The position numbers were made by a program, and so were the translations under genes. A model generated the notes under the pieces. It was not told the origin of the DNA, did no database searches, and saw only the letters and a list, made by a program, of their open reading frames with translations. A DNA stretch of 64,000 nucleotides from the NCBI GenBank assembly GCA_026874595.1, contig CM049316.1:49974695-50038694 (forward strand), given 5' to 3'. This DNA is from Sipunculus nudus. Taxonomy: Eukaryota > Annelida > Sipuncula > Golfingiida > Sipunculidae. Shown one piece after another: positions 48,696 to 60,015 of this stretch; positions within the stretch are counted from its first letter, which is position 1; each line of letters begins with the position of its first letter.

Positions 48696-51254
48696 CAAGG
48701 GACCTATGGGTCACGACGCTCAGCTGTTATATATGATAAAAAAATATTATTTAGAAAGGAGGTACATGCTGGTTTTGTGTGGTAATAAATATAAGCTGTA
48801 TTATAAGTTGTTGTTGTTTAGCTTATGTATGATTTTGATAGTACCTTTGGAGACAGGGAAGAGGATTGATTTCATTTATTTTATTAACAAATGGAGTACT
48901 ATTGTCACACAGATTTTGACTTGGCCATATAACTTATAAGCAGAACATATTATAAAAGAGTAACTATTTATTAAAAAAATTACAAATATTGTCCCAAATA
49001 TAATTTTTATTAAAAATAATAAGAGAATCATATGATTTTTTTAAATGAAATATAACTGATATGATTATTAAAATAATATTAAAGAATATATTCATGAATG
49101 CATTCATGAATACATTTTGAAAGTATTTGCACGAGTATTCATATACTTTCATTTTTACCTGAATTCCCATTCTTTATGCAAGAAATTTTATAATGGAGTA
49201 CATAATCATATTCATATTTAAATACAATTACAAAGTATTTGCACCATGTCTGGTATTTATTCAGTTTTCACCAAACAATGATGTTGAGAATCCAGAATAT
49301 ACAAATTTCACACATTTAAATAATGATCATAAGTACCTGGTTTTATGGCTTTTATTTATATTAAAAAATAACTGTAAAAAATTCATTTAAGACTAATTTC
49401 ACATCAATGTACACACTAGACACAGTAGGAATCTGGATTAATATTATCAACTGCATCTTTGTCTATCATTAATTTCCTTCATATAATCCTTAATGATTAG
49501 TAATGAATAATATGATTTACTTCTTTATCATTAAAAATGAACTGAAAAATGCCAAAGGTGACTGCATGGTGTTATTTGGAATATGTGACATTCTACCCAT
49601 CGATACAAGATTCTTATATCATCAGTAACTGCAAGTTAATTTCCTGTTATTATAAACTAACAAATTCCTTTTCTATTTTTCTTTAATTTGTAATTAAAAA
49701 CCAATAAAAATTTATTAATTTATTGTTTATTGTTATGTTGTTGGTTAAAACTACTAGATGAGTTGGGTTGAACACCTGGATCAACTGTGGCTGGCCATAA
49801 GCTGCCTGGATTCTCCCCTCAAGCGTGCATAATTTGATGAAAGGTCAACAAGGTCAACATACAGGTGACTCAAGAGGGGCTGGAGAGAGCCAAAGTCTGA
49901 CAGGGTCTCATAAAAAACATTAATAAAAGCTACAATATTTGGCAAATTTCTTTCAGCTTTTTAAACTAAAAAGCTGAAATCCTTATGTGTGCATCACAGT
50001 TGGGCAAAATTTAAGGTACTAATTTTATATTTATACTAATAACTTATATAATTTGAAAAATTCAGAACTAATTTTGGGTATTCAATTGAATCTTGATTAA
50101 ATAATGTTACATCCCTGACAAAAAAAAAATTTAGAGCTTCAGCAATGCCCTTGTTAAGGGAGTGAATATATTTCTTGATTTTTTACAAAGTGCATTATGT
50201 TTGGGCCCATAACTTAAAAAAAGTACACAATACTGACATCATTTCTGGCATGTGCATAGTGAATGTATAGAAAAATATGTATATTATATATGATCAAAGT
50301 CAGATCAGTGGTTTTAATATTAGGCAGTCTTAAAGTGTAACATTGGGTTTTTAATGGAAAAATGAAGTTTTTCATTGATATCTCGAAGGAATTAAGTCCT
50401 AGTGACCAAATTCTTGGCATGGTAGGGGATTTTGGAGAAATCTAACTGTATGCCAAATTTAAGGAACTTACAGCTGAAGCTCGGGAGCTGAGCTCTAGCA
50501 AACTGCATAACACTAGCAATATGTGACATGGTGCTTGAAAACTTGAATAAAATCTACAGTTTTTGAACAACTGGTTTCAAATTTTTGGTGTTAACAGTTG
50601 AAATGCTAACAAAAACATGCTGTGAAAATTAAATCCACAGCAGTTACAGCAAAAAAAACGTGCCATGGTCAAAGTTGGGCAAAATTTAAGGTACCAATTT
50701 TTTATTTTTGCTAATATTTTTAAAAATTTAAAAGATTTTGATCTAATTTTGGGTATACAATTTAATTTTGATTAATAAAAGTAATATTACTGGAAAAAAA
50801 GTGCTTAGCTTTAACAAGTTTTGTGTTAAGTGATAAAATTTCTTTCCTGATTATTTACAAAATGCATTATGTTTGGGCCCATAACTTTTTTAAATTAAAT
50901 AATACAGACCTATTTTCTGGCATGTACATAGGAATTATATAGATGATTATTTATAGGAAATATGAGGAAAAACAGATGAGTGGTTTTGATATTAGGCAGT
51001 CCTAAAGTGTGAAAATAGGTTTTTAATAAAAAATTGAGGTTTTTCCTTAATTTCTCAAAGGAATGAAGTCGCAAAGACCCAGTTTTCGGCTTGGTAGGAG
51101 ATCTTCGGGACATCTAACATTATGCTGAATTTTGGATTCCTAGGTCTTACGGTTTCAAAACGTGCCACATCTACGGACGGACGGACGGATGGACGGACAG
51201 ACGACGGACAATGGACCACGACTATAGCTCAGATGACTTATAGTCAGCTGAGCT
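48696..51254 (-). mobile_element. Lineage I element, body type B, copy 5, best full-length copy
   Basis: It runs without interruption for 2,559 bp from head CAAGGGACC to the tail hairpin. In order: head palindrome, AT-rich body with the 24-bp palindrome (near 49090), tail-side body, ACGG-rich stretch (51175-51210), hairpin. Open frames of 65-77 codons recur at equivalent places in the other copies but match no protein I know. Confidence 0.82.
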
Positions 51255-51780
51255 AAAAATCAGGCAAGATAATCTATTGGTAAGTAGGTATGGTGTGTTT
51301 CATGAAAATCCATGAAAGCCTCACTAAGTTATCATAGGGACAGTAATGTTAATGGATGGAGGGTGGGTATACCAAAATTACGTCCAGTCATAGACGGGCG
51401 AATAAAAATGTGTTAATTTGATATAGGGCAATATAAATAAGTAATACTAAAAAAAAAAAAAAACAACTGATTTGCAGACCAAGATAGCATTCCAGTGAAA
51501 TTGAGTGAGGTCACAATGGGAACAAGGGACCAATGGGACAGGGCACTCAGCTGAAGTTTGAAAAAATTTAAAAATGCAAAAATATGCTTACTTTTACTGC
51601 AATATGTTTTTCTTATGTATAAGCATATGAAAGCCATGAAGAATATGGCCTTCCTACTTGGTTAGTAAGTTCTAAATATATGACTGCAAAACTAATACTC
51701 TGACAAGACTGCCATAACACATCGTCTAGACACGAGAGACAGGTCAGTTGCCATAATGATGTCTGGATCTCACCTGATTG
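51255..51780. repeat. Intron with lineage I head and body J fragment
   Basis: Positions 51255-51520 are unrecognised apart from a short A run. A diverged head is at 51523, followed by body J to about 51715. Confidence 0.45.
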
Positions 51781-52650
51781 AACTGAGTGGCCTCTTGACT
51801 TGGCATATTGAAACTTGGCATGTTGTCAAATTCATTTTCCAAAACTGAAAGCCTTTTTCAATTGGCTACACTGCTTTTTTAAAGCTGCATTTACCCAATC
51901 TATTATTATAAAACTGGCAGAACCCTACCATAGAATAATTCTTGTAAAGTTTAAACCAATCAGTTTAACAGTTTCATCATAAAACAGTGTATAAGCTAGA
52001 AGAGTCTTAAATTACATTTTTGCTTGTAAAAAAAAATCAATGTAGGTAGCTCCACAAATACCTCAATTTCAGATATGACTTATGTGACAAACATTGGCAT
52101 AAAATTGAATTTCAGAGAAGTTTTTTGTAGCCCTCAGTGTAATACAGGCACTGATGACCCTGTACAAAAAAGGCCAATGCAGGTGGCGTCACAAATACCT
52201 CAATTTCAGATATGACTTATGTGACAAACATTGGCATAAAATTTGGTGATGCTAGCTCCAGCCATTTCTGAGATTTAAATTTTAGTGTGCTTTTTTTGAC
52301 GGATGACTAAGTTCAACCTCATGTAACTCCGCAGAAAATCTTCCAACTTTAACCATTCGAACAAAATCGAGAGAGATTATTCCAGGGATCATTTCTGTGA
52401 AATATTGGACAATTAGGATGGACAGTTTCGGAGAAGAAGATTTTGAAGCTTTTTCCCTATTAAATCTAAGAAAATGCAGTTAGAAAAAAATAACAAAATC
52501 TGATAGTTTTTCAGATGACTGGTAATTTGCAAAAAATTTGGTGATGCTAGCTCCTGCTGTTTTTGAGATAGCTATGGTTAACTTACAGAATACCCACGGA
52601 CGCACAACGCACTGACACACGACGCAGCACCATCGCATTAGCTAACAGGT
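51781..52650 (-). repeat. Lineage II element, tail-bearing
   Basis: This is lineage II body with palindrome variant GGTGGCGTCACA near 52186 and tail 'catcgcattagctaacagg' near 52650. Two adjoining partial copies of the 'gccctcagtgtaatacaggc' region suggest one copy inside another. A lineage I head starts within ten bases of its end. Confidence 0.6.
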
Positions 52651-52656
52651 AAATAA

Positions 52657-54467
52657 CTAGGGACCCATGGGTCTTGACGCTCTGCTGCATTTGTCTATAG
52701 GGATATATGATTCTGAGGTTTTCCAAAATATTGGTCATGTGATCAGTTTGAGGCCAACCTGTCTACCCAAACTGGAGTTATCATCCATAAACTAATTTGA
52801 GAATGGATGGGCCATGTGACCTTAACCTTTGAACTTATGACCCCAAAATCAAAAGGAAACTTCCCCTATTGGCAGGTGCACCACATGTTGATGATGGAAG
52901 GATTGAGATGAAAAGTTTGGCTTAAAATGCATCCACAATCTTTCTAAAGTAGTGGGTCCTGTGACCTTGACCTTTAATCTCATAACCCGTGAATCAACAG
53001 TTCTTACTTTAGTGATGGGCCATATATAAGTCAAGTTTGAAACCACTATTTCAAACTAAACTGGTGTTATCATCTGGAAACTAATATGTGGATTGATGGC
53101 CCCCATGACCTTGACCTTGAGACCCCAAAATCCATCAGTTACTTCCACTTTTGGCAGGTGAGCAACGACTGGAAGATAGAATGTTTGGGATAGAAAGTTT
53201 TGATAAAAATACATCAACAATCTTTTAAAAGAAAAGGGTCCTGTGACCTTGACCTTTGGCCTTATGACCTCAAAATCAAAAGGGTTCTTACATTATTGGT
53301 GGGTCATATGTAAGTAAAAATTGAAACCAATATGTCAATCCAGAAACAAATATGTGGACAAATGGGCCCCTGTGACCATGACCTTTAACCTTGTGACCCC
53401 CAAATCAATCTTCTTCCCCTATTAGCAGCTTAGCTATATGTGCAAGATGGAAGGTTTTGGATGAAAAGTTTGGCTTAAAATGCACCCAGTCTTTCTAAAT
53501 AAGTGGGTACTATGATCTTGACCTTTGACCTCATGACCCCAAAATTGAACAGAACCTTCCCCTATTGGCATGTAAGCAATATCTTGAAGATTGAAGGTTT
53601 GGGATGAAAAGTTTGGCTTCAAATGCATATGCATTCTTTTTAAAGAAATGAGTCCTGTGACCATGACCTTTGACCGTTGGACCCCAAATTCCACACGGTT
53701 CTTACTTTAGTGGTGAGTCGTATACAAGTTAAGTTTCAAACCAATATGTCAAACTAAACTGGAGTTATCATCTGGAAACTAATTTATGAACAGATGGCCA
53801 TTGTGACCTTGACCTTTGACCATGAGACCCCAAATATATTTATGATCTCCCCATACTGGCAAGTTAGCTTAATTGGCAAAATGGAAAGTTTGGGATGAAA
53901 AGCTTGGCTTAAAATGCAGCCATTATCTTTTTAAAAAAGTGAGTCCCGTGACCTTGACCTTTGACCTCATGACCCCAAAATCATATAGGTTCTTGCTTTA
54001 GTGGTTGGCCATATGTAAGTCAAGTTTGAAATCCATGTGTCAATACAACCTGGAGTTATCATCTGGAAACAAATTTGTGTGGATGGACGGATGGACAGAC
54101 AGACAGACAAACAGACAGGGTGATTACTATATGGCATCCACTTGTGATCATAAACACACCAGGTTTTGGGACACTAGATGTAATTACAGCTGAGAAACTG
54201 ACATGATTGTTGTCTTTTTATAGTAAAAAAAATGTTTAAATATTTGTTAAAATAACAAAAAATACAGGTGGCGCCACCACTTTTCAGGAACTGACAAACT
54301 AGTCATGGTCAATAATCAAGGCAAGATTCATGATAATCCATGCATTAATAATCAAGATATTGGAGGTTTTGTATTATATTATTTTTTTATTTTTTATTAT
54401 TCTGGGGGGTACTTTCAAGCCCAATAGCTCGCAGGATATAGGTCGCAGTGACCTAATTTTAGGTTAG
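52657..54467 (-). mobile_element. Lineage I element with DR1-like array
   Basis: The head is CTAGGGACCCATGGGTC at 52657. About nine units of roughly 145 bp follow, each with a TGACCTTGACCTTTGACC-like core, at 52810-53970; the core is exact in the last four. A GGAC/GACA-rich stretch (54075-54118) and one type E unit with GGTGGCGCCACC at 54267-54278 follow. It is truncated at about 54467 with no tail. It is the inverted counterpart of 22433-23846. Confidence 0.7.
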
Positions 54468-54995
54468 AATTGTAAGTTGCATCATTATTTATCCATTGTT
54501 TGGCTCACATCATGTCAAATTATGAATACACATATATTTTATAATTTTTTCAGTCACAAAATGTTTAAACTGGATTTAAAAACAAATTATTTTCAAAAGA
54601 TAATATTGCTTAAAAGAACATGCCACAACATGGCATCTTTATGATTATTCCTTGAATAACTATTCAATAAAGTACTGTTCATCAGATTTTCACCACTTAA
54701 TTTTATTAAATAGTATAAAAGATTCAGTATATTCTGAATCTGTTCAAATCAGGTATACACGGTTGGTTGAATGAGGGAGAAACAATATAATTATGCTAAT
54801 TACTATCTAAGCTGTAATGTAATACTGAAATTAATATTCAATTTCACACATTGTGAAAGAATGAAAAGTTTTTACTCGTCTGAGGTAAGGAATTTCTCAT
54901 GTTATGAACATCCACACTTTTTTTAAAGCAATACACCACTTTGTAGACAAAATTAAACGTGCACTTAAATCATTGTAACTTACTGTGATAGAATA
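54468..54995. repeat. Dispersed repeat K, copy 2
   Basis: It matches 14750-15290 throughout (aatgtttaaactggattta, 'acaacatggcatctt', 'gttggttgaatgagggaga'). Ends are undefined and no coding potential is seen. Confidence 0.5.
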
Positions 54996-56560
54996 CAAAA
55001 TCAAAAATTTATTTTATTACCAAAAGGAGTACTATTGTCACACAGATTTTGACTTGGCCATATAACTTATAAGCAGAACATATAATAAAAGAGTTTAACT
55101 CTTTATTAAAAACATTACAAATATTGTCCCAAATATAATTTTTATTAAAATTAATAAGAGAATCTTATGATTTTTTAAAATGAAATATAACTGAAATGAT
55201 TATTAAAAAAATATTAAAGAATATATTCATGAATGCATTCATGAATACATTTGGAAAGTATTTGCACTGGTATTCATATACTTTCATTTTTACCTAAAAA
55301 CCCAATCTTTATGCAAGAAATTTTATAATGGAGTACATACAGGTGACTCAAGAGGGGCTCGAGAGGGCCAAGGTCTGACATGGTCTCATAGAAACATTAA
55401 CAAAAGCTACAATTTTTGGCCAATTTCTTTAAGCTTTCTAAACTAAAAAGCTGAAATCCTTATGTGTGCATGACATGAAAATTATATCAACAGTGCTCAC
55501 GGGAAACAAACGTGCCTTGGTCACAGTTGGGCAAAATTTATGGTACTAATTTTATATTTATACTAATAACTTATAAAATTTGAAAAATTCAGATCTAATT
55601 TTGGGTATATAATTGAATCTTAATTAAAGAAAGTTATATTCTTGGGGAAAAGAGTCTCTAGTTTCAAAATTTTTCATGTTAAGTGAGTAAATATTTTTCC
55701 TGATTTTTTTACAAAATCCATTATGTTCGGGCCCATAACTTAAAGAAATTAAACTTAATAGACTTAATTTCTTGCATGTATATAGGAAATATATAGGAGA
55801 ATACTTCTGGTAAATATAAAGAAAAACAGATGTGGTTTTGATATTAGGCAGTCCTCAAGTGTGATAATAGGTTTTTAATTAAAATTTGAGGTTTTTCCTT
55901 AATATCTTGAAGGAAAAAAGTCATATTGACCCAATTTTCCGTATGGTAGGAGATTTTTGGGACATCTAAGGGTATGCCTAATTTCAGATTGTAGGTCTAA
56001 CGGTTTCAAAACGTGCCATTCTAACGGACAGACAGACGGACGGTCGAACGAACAACAGACAATGGACAATGGACCACAACTATAGCTCAGATGACTTACA
56101 GTCAGCTGAGCTAAAAAAGTCTCCAGCTTCAAAAATGTTCATGTTAAGGGCGTAAATATATTTCCTGATTTTTTAAAAAGTGCATTATGTTTGGGCCCAT
56201 AACTTCATGAAATTAAGCAATACCGACCTAATTTCCAGTATGTACATAGGAAATATATGAAGGAATGGTTTTATTAAATATGATCAATATCAGATCAGTG
56301 GTTTTGAAATCATACCGTTTTCAAGTGAAACATTAAGTTTTTAATTGAAAATTGAGGTTTTTCCTTAATATCTCGAAAGAATGAAGTCCTAGTGACCCAA
56401 TTTATGGTATGGAAGGAGATTTTGGGGACATCTAACTGTATGCAAAATTTTGGATTTGTAGGTCCAATGGTTTCAAAACATGCCCTGTTAACAGAAGGAT
56501 GGACGGACGACTGACAAAGGACCATGACTATAGCTTAGATGACTTATAGTCATCTGAGCT
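54996..56560 (-). repeat. Lineage I fragments, type B body and two tails
   Basis: It starts inside type B body without a head, with the palindrome near 55226. A deletion near 55335 removes several hundred bases. Tails end at 56112 and 56560 (mutated catctgagct). Confidence 0.65.
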
Positions 56561-57060
56561 TAAAATGACTACGTTCTGCAAATATTCAAGGTCACCCACA
56601 GGTTAATCAGTTTGAGAGAGTTGTATGCCACTACTTTCCACCAAGTTTGAACATAATCTGATAACAAGTGACCCATGGGTCATGGTGGTCAGCTGAATTT
56701 CATTAAATTTTTGCATATGCAAAATGTACTTACTTTACACTTTTATATATATTAGCATTTGAAAAGATAAGAGGAAATGGCCCTTTTATTTGGTGATAAT
56801 CAAATACTAATTGCATGAATGCAAAATAAATACTGTGCACTTTTATGGACTATGTCAAAGATGCAGGACCCTCTCATGATAAAACATTTGTTAAACTATC
56901 ATTACTTCAGCTATGTAACAGCAATGTGTGTTTAAAATAGGCCAACAGGAAAATATGAAACCCTATAAAATATAATAATAAAGAAAAAAGTGGAGATAGG
57001 CTGACTTAAAGTCAGCTGAGCTAACAAAACAACACCAGTGGTTTTTATATTAGAAAGAGA
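56561..57060 (-). repeat. Short lineage I element, body J type
   Basis: Head CAAGTGACCCATGGGTC is at 56665 and a tail ending CAGCTGAGCT at 57022, about 360 bp in all, with no ACGG-rich stretch. It may be another deletion derivative. It lies directly before the minisatellite. Confidence 0.5.
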
Positions 57061-57600
57061 GTGAGTAACCCTTAGCCAGTTGTACATATCAACAGTGAGT
57101 GTGTTACCTTTACCCACCTGTAATTATCAGCAATTAAGTGTGTTACCCTAACCCACCTGTACATACCAACAGTGAGTGTGTTACCCTTATGCACCTGTAC
57201 ATATCAATAGTGACTGCATTACCCTTACCCACCTGAATATATCAACAGTGAGTGTATTACCTTTAGCCACCGGTACATACTAACAGTGAGTGTATTACCT
57301 TTAGCCACCGGTACATATCAACAGTGAGCGAGTTAGCTTTAGACACCTGTACACATCAGCGGTCAGTGTGTTACCCTTACCCACTTTTACACATCATCAG
57401 TGACTGAGTTAACTTTACTAAATCTCAGCAGTGTGTTAGTTACTGTTACCCACCTGTCCATATCAGTAGGAAGTTACCCTTACCAACCAGTACACATCAA
57501 CAGTGACTGTTACCATTACCAATGTACATATCAGCAGCAAGTATGTTACCTTTCTGGAATTGTACAAATCAACAATGACTGTGTTACCCTTACCTGGCTG
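57061..57600 (-). repeat. 38-bp minisatellite overlapping a CNOT1 splice donor
   Basis: About 15 diverged tandem units. On the minus strand the consensus reads TGATATGTACAGGTGGGTAA, then GGGTAACACACTCACTGT. The last unit runs into the exon at 57594-57649, so the genuine donor CCAG|GTAAGGGTAACAC is part of the array, and GTAAGGGTAA recurs at the same register in several units. Unit length varies from about 33 to 39 bp. Confidence 0.85.
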
Positions 57601-57649
57601 TACAGTTGTAGCCAATTTCCCTGATCATATCAGATAGAGAGCTATCCAT
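57594..57649 (-). CDS. CNOT1: CNOT1 short exon (56 bp)
   Basis: The acceptor is TTTACAG|ATGG and the donor GCCAG|GTAAGG. The exon encodes MDSSLSDMIREIGYNCTA plus two bases of a Ser codon, collinear with vertebrate [20 protein letters not shown]. At 56 bp it is the smallest complete exon here. Its donor lies at the edge of a roughly 38-bp minisatellite occupying the first 530 bp of the following intron; the repeat unit carries copies of the same GTAAGGGTAAC donor sequence, so several decoy donors sit just downstream. The exon body itself is not repetitive. Confidence 0.93.
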
Positions 57650-58040
57650 CTGTAAACACAAGAACAAAGACAATGAGACAGGACAGTAATGGCAGTTAAC
57701 TTTTGTGAATTAAATTCTTTGATTTAGTAGTAAATGTTATAACATCAGCAAATGAATAAAGGAAGATTTCTTTGTCTATATGTAAGGCAAACCAGGGAAC
57801 TTGGAACTAATGTTTAGTGAAATGCTTGGCAAACAGGAGGTATCACATGCACTGTGATGCCTGACTGAAGGTAGTTGTTGAACTTTTTGATGAAACTGTG
57901 TAGTCCAGAATATTAGATAAGTGCATGCCCGGTATGGCTGATATATATCAGATAGAGTGGTATACACCAACGTGCTACTGCAAACAAACTGATCATCATT
58001 GCTTGCCGGAATCAGAGATTTTGGCAAGTATGTTGGTCAG
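57650..58040. other. Intron without recognised features
   Basis: A pyrimidine tract and acceptor precede the exon at 57649. No repeat family or gene was recognised beyond that. Confidence 0.45.
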
Positions 58041-59935
58041 TTCTGTTTGTCCATTTGTTTGTTTGTCCCACCTCTACAAGCTACAAATTTGCAGTAATTG
58101 CTCTCAAACTTATATGATCACTATATAATTGTCCCCAATAGAAACCTATTGTTTTTGGTCATCATGGCTCAACCTCAGATTCATGAAGACCTCTATAAAT
58201 GGCATTTTTCTTCATAACTTTGACAAGAATGCTTGTGGCCGCATAAACTGTAGCTCATTTTATTTTTCATGAATTGGCCTTTCACCTGCCTAAATCTGTT
58301 ATTACTATGGTTATTTAATTTTTAAGAAAAATCATGATATTCCAAAGTTTGAAAATTTTTTTTGTAACTTTGTCATTTTTAAAACAAGAGAGGATTAGTT
58401 TTTTGCATCTTGTAGAGTTTAATTAGTATAACAATATTTTATTTCAAGTTTCTGGATCTGGCCACCAGGAGGTGCTGTACAACAATTTTGCCAGATTTTA
58501 TTAATCATGCCCCAGAGGCCCCAATTTTAAAGTAATTGCTTCAAAACGATACGTTTTATGTTAATTAGTAATATCTCAAAATGAATTAAACTTTTGGAGT
58601 ATAGGCACCAGGCTATGCTGTAATTCAAACACGTCAACATATGATTTTTGTCCAACAGCTGCAAAAGTATAAACAATGTTACAACTTTAATTACAGAATC
58701 TGAAAGAACAATCAATGGGTTTATTCCTGGGTACCCTTGACCTTATTCTAGAGTTACCATGGTGACCTATTTTAAGTAAAATTCTTGGCATTTTTTCCTA
58801 AGCTTTTGTTACTTTGTCATTTTTAAGGCAAGAGAGTCTAAGGTCTAGTTTTTTTGCATGATGTTGAGTTGAATTAGGATTGCACATTTTTGTCTGTTTT
58901 CCAGAAATGACTACCAGGGGGCACTGTAAGACATTGTTGCAAGATTTCATTATTGACGCCCTAGAGGCCCCAGTTTTTTAATAATCTCTTCAAAACGCAT
59001 ACAGTTTATGTTTTATAGAAATATCTCAAATGGAATTTTTCATTTTTGGAATAAATCCACCAGGGGTTGCTGCAGTGCCAACACTTCAAAATATGATTTT
59101 TGTCTCACAGATACAAAACTATAAACAATGTCTCAACTTTTATAACAGGTCCTGGGTACACTTGACCTCATTCTGCAGTTAATATGGTGACCTATTTTAA
59201 TTTACAGTTAAAATCTTGGCATTTAAGTAAGCTTTTGTAACTTTGTCATTTTAAAAGCTAGAGAGGTGTAGATTTTTGCACCACATAGAGTTCAGTTAGT
59301 GTTACAAGATTATATTATGATATGTTTTGTGAAATAACCTCCAGGGGGCGCTGCAGGAGATTTTTGCAAGAAATAATTTAATGATTACTTGCATGTCTCA
59401 ATTATGCAGCAATCATTTTCAAACTGATATGTTTTGCATTAATTTATAAATACTGATTTTTCATTTTGGTATATGACAACGAGGGGGTGCTGCACTTAGA
59501 AAACAACAACAAATCATTATTGTGTCACATCTCTTAAGCTATAGATGATATTATAATTTTTATTACTGCATCTGAAACTAGAAATGATGGCCTTATTCCT
59601 GTGAAGACTTGGTCATATTCTGCCATAATCAGGTTGACCTAATTTAGGATAAAATTACTTGAAGTTGGAAATATTCAGATATTTCTATCTCTGATGCAGG
59701 CCCCCTGTTGCTGTTATTGCTTTCAACCTGATACGGTTGATACAAATCTTTTATTACATTAAACCTCCTTGTTTTTGTTAGGAAGGGTTACAGGTCAAGG
59801 TCATAATGTCTTTTTTCTTCATAATTTGGTCAAACATGGCCTATCTACATAAACTGTAGCTCATTTTATTCATCTCTCAAATCTCCATAACATGAAAGAA
59901 TGATCTGACCTTGACTGTCTTTCTGTCTTTTTAAG
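58041..59935. repeat. Tandem repeat with about 430-bp unit
   Basis: Three to four diverged units share 'actttgtcatttttaa' (58365, 58812, 59239), 'accaggggg' with 'gctgta', and 'caaaacgatacgttttatg'. A flanking segment 'cataaactgtagctcatttt' occurs at both 58243 and 59848. No coding frame spans a unit. It lacks the lineage I-III ends, so its class is unknown. Confidence 0.65.
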
Positions 59936-60015
59936 TTAAACATCTGGCAAGTGCTCGACCTATGGTCGTCTAGTTTGTTTGTTTGTGTTACATATGTACA
60001 TAACTGTAGACTTAC

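Noticed and set aside
53107-53130. Text-like TGACCTTGACC run considered as an assembly artefact
   Set aside because: The motif recurs at a steady 145-bp period with independent substitutions in each unit, which is biological tandem structure.
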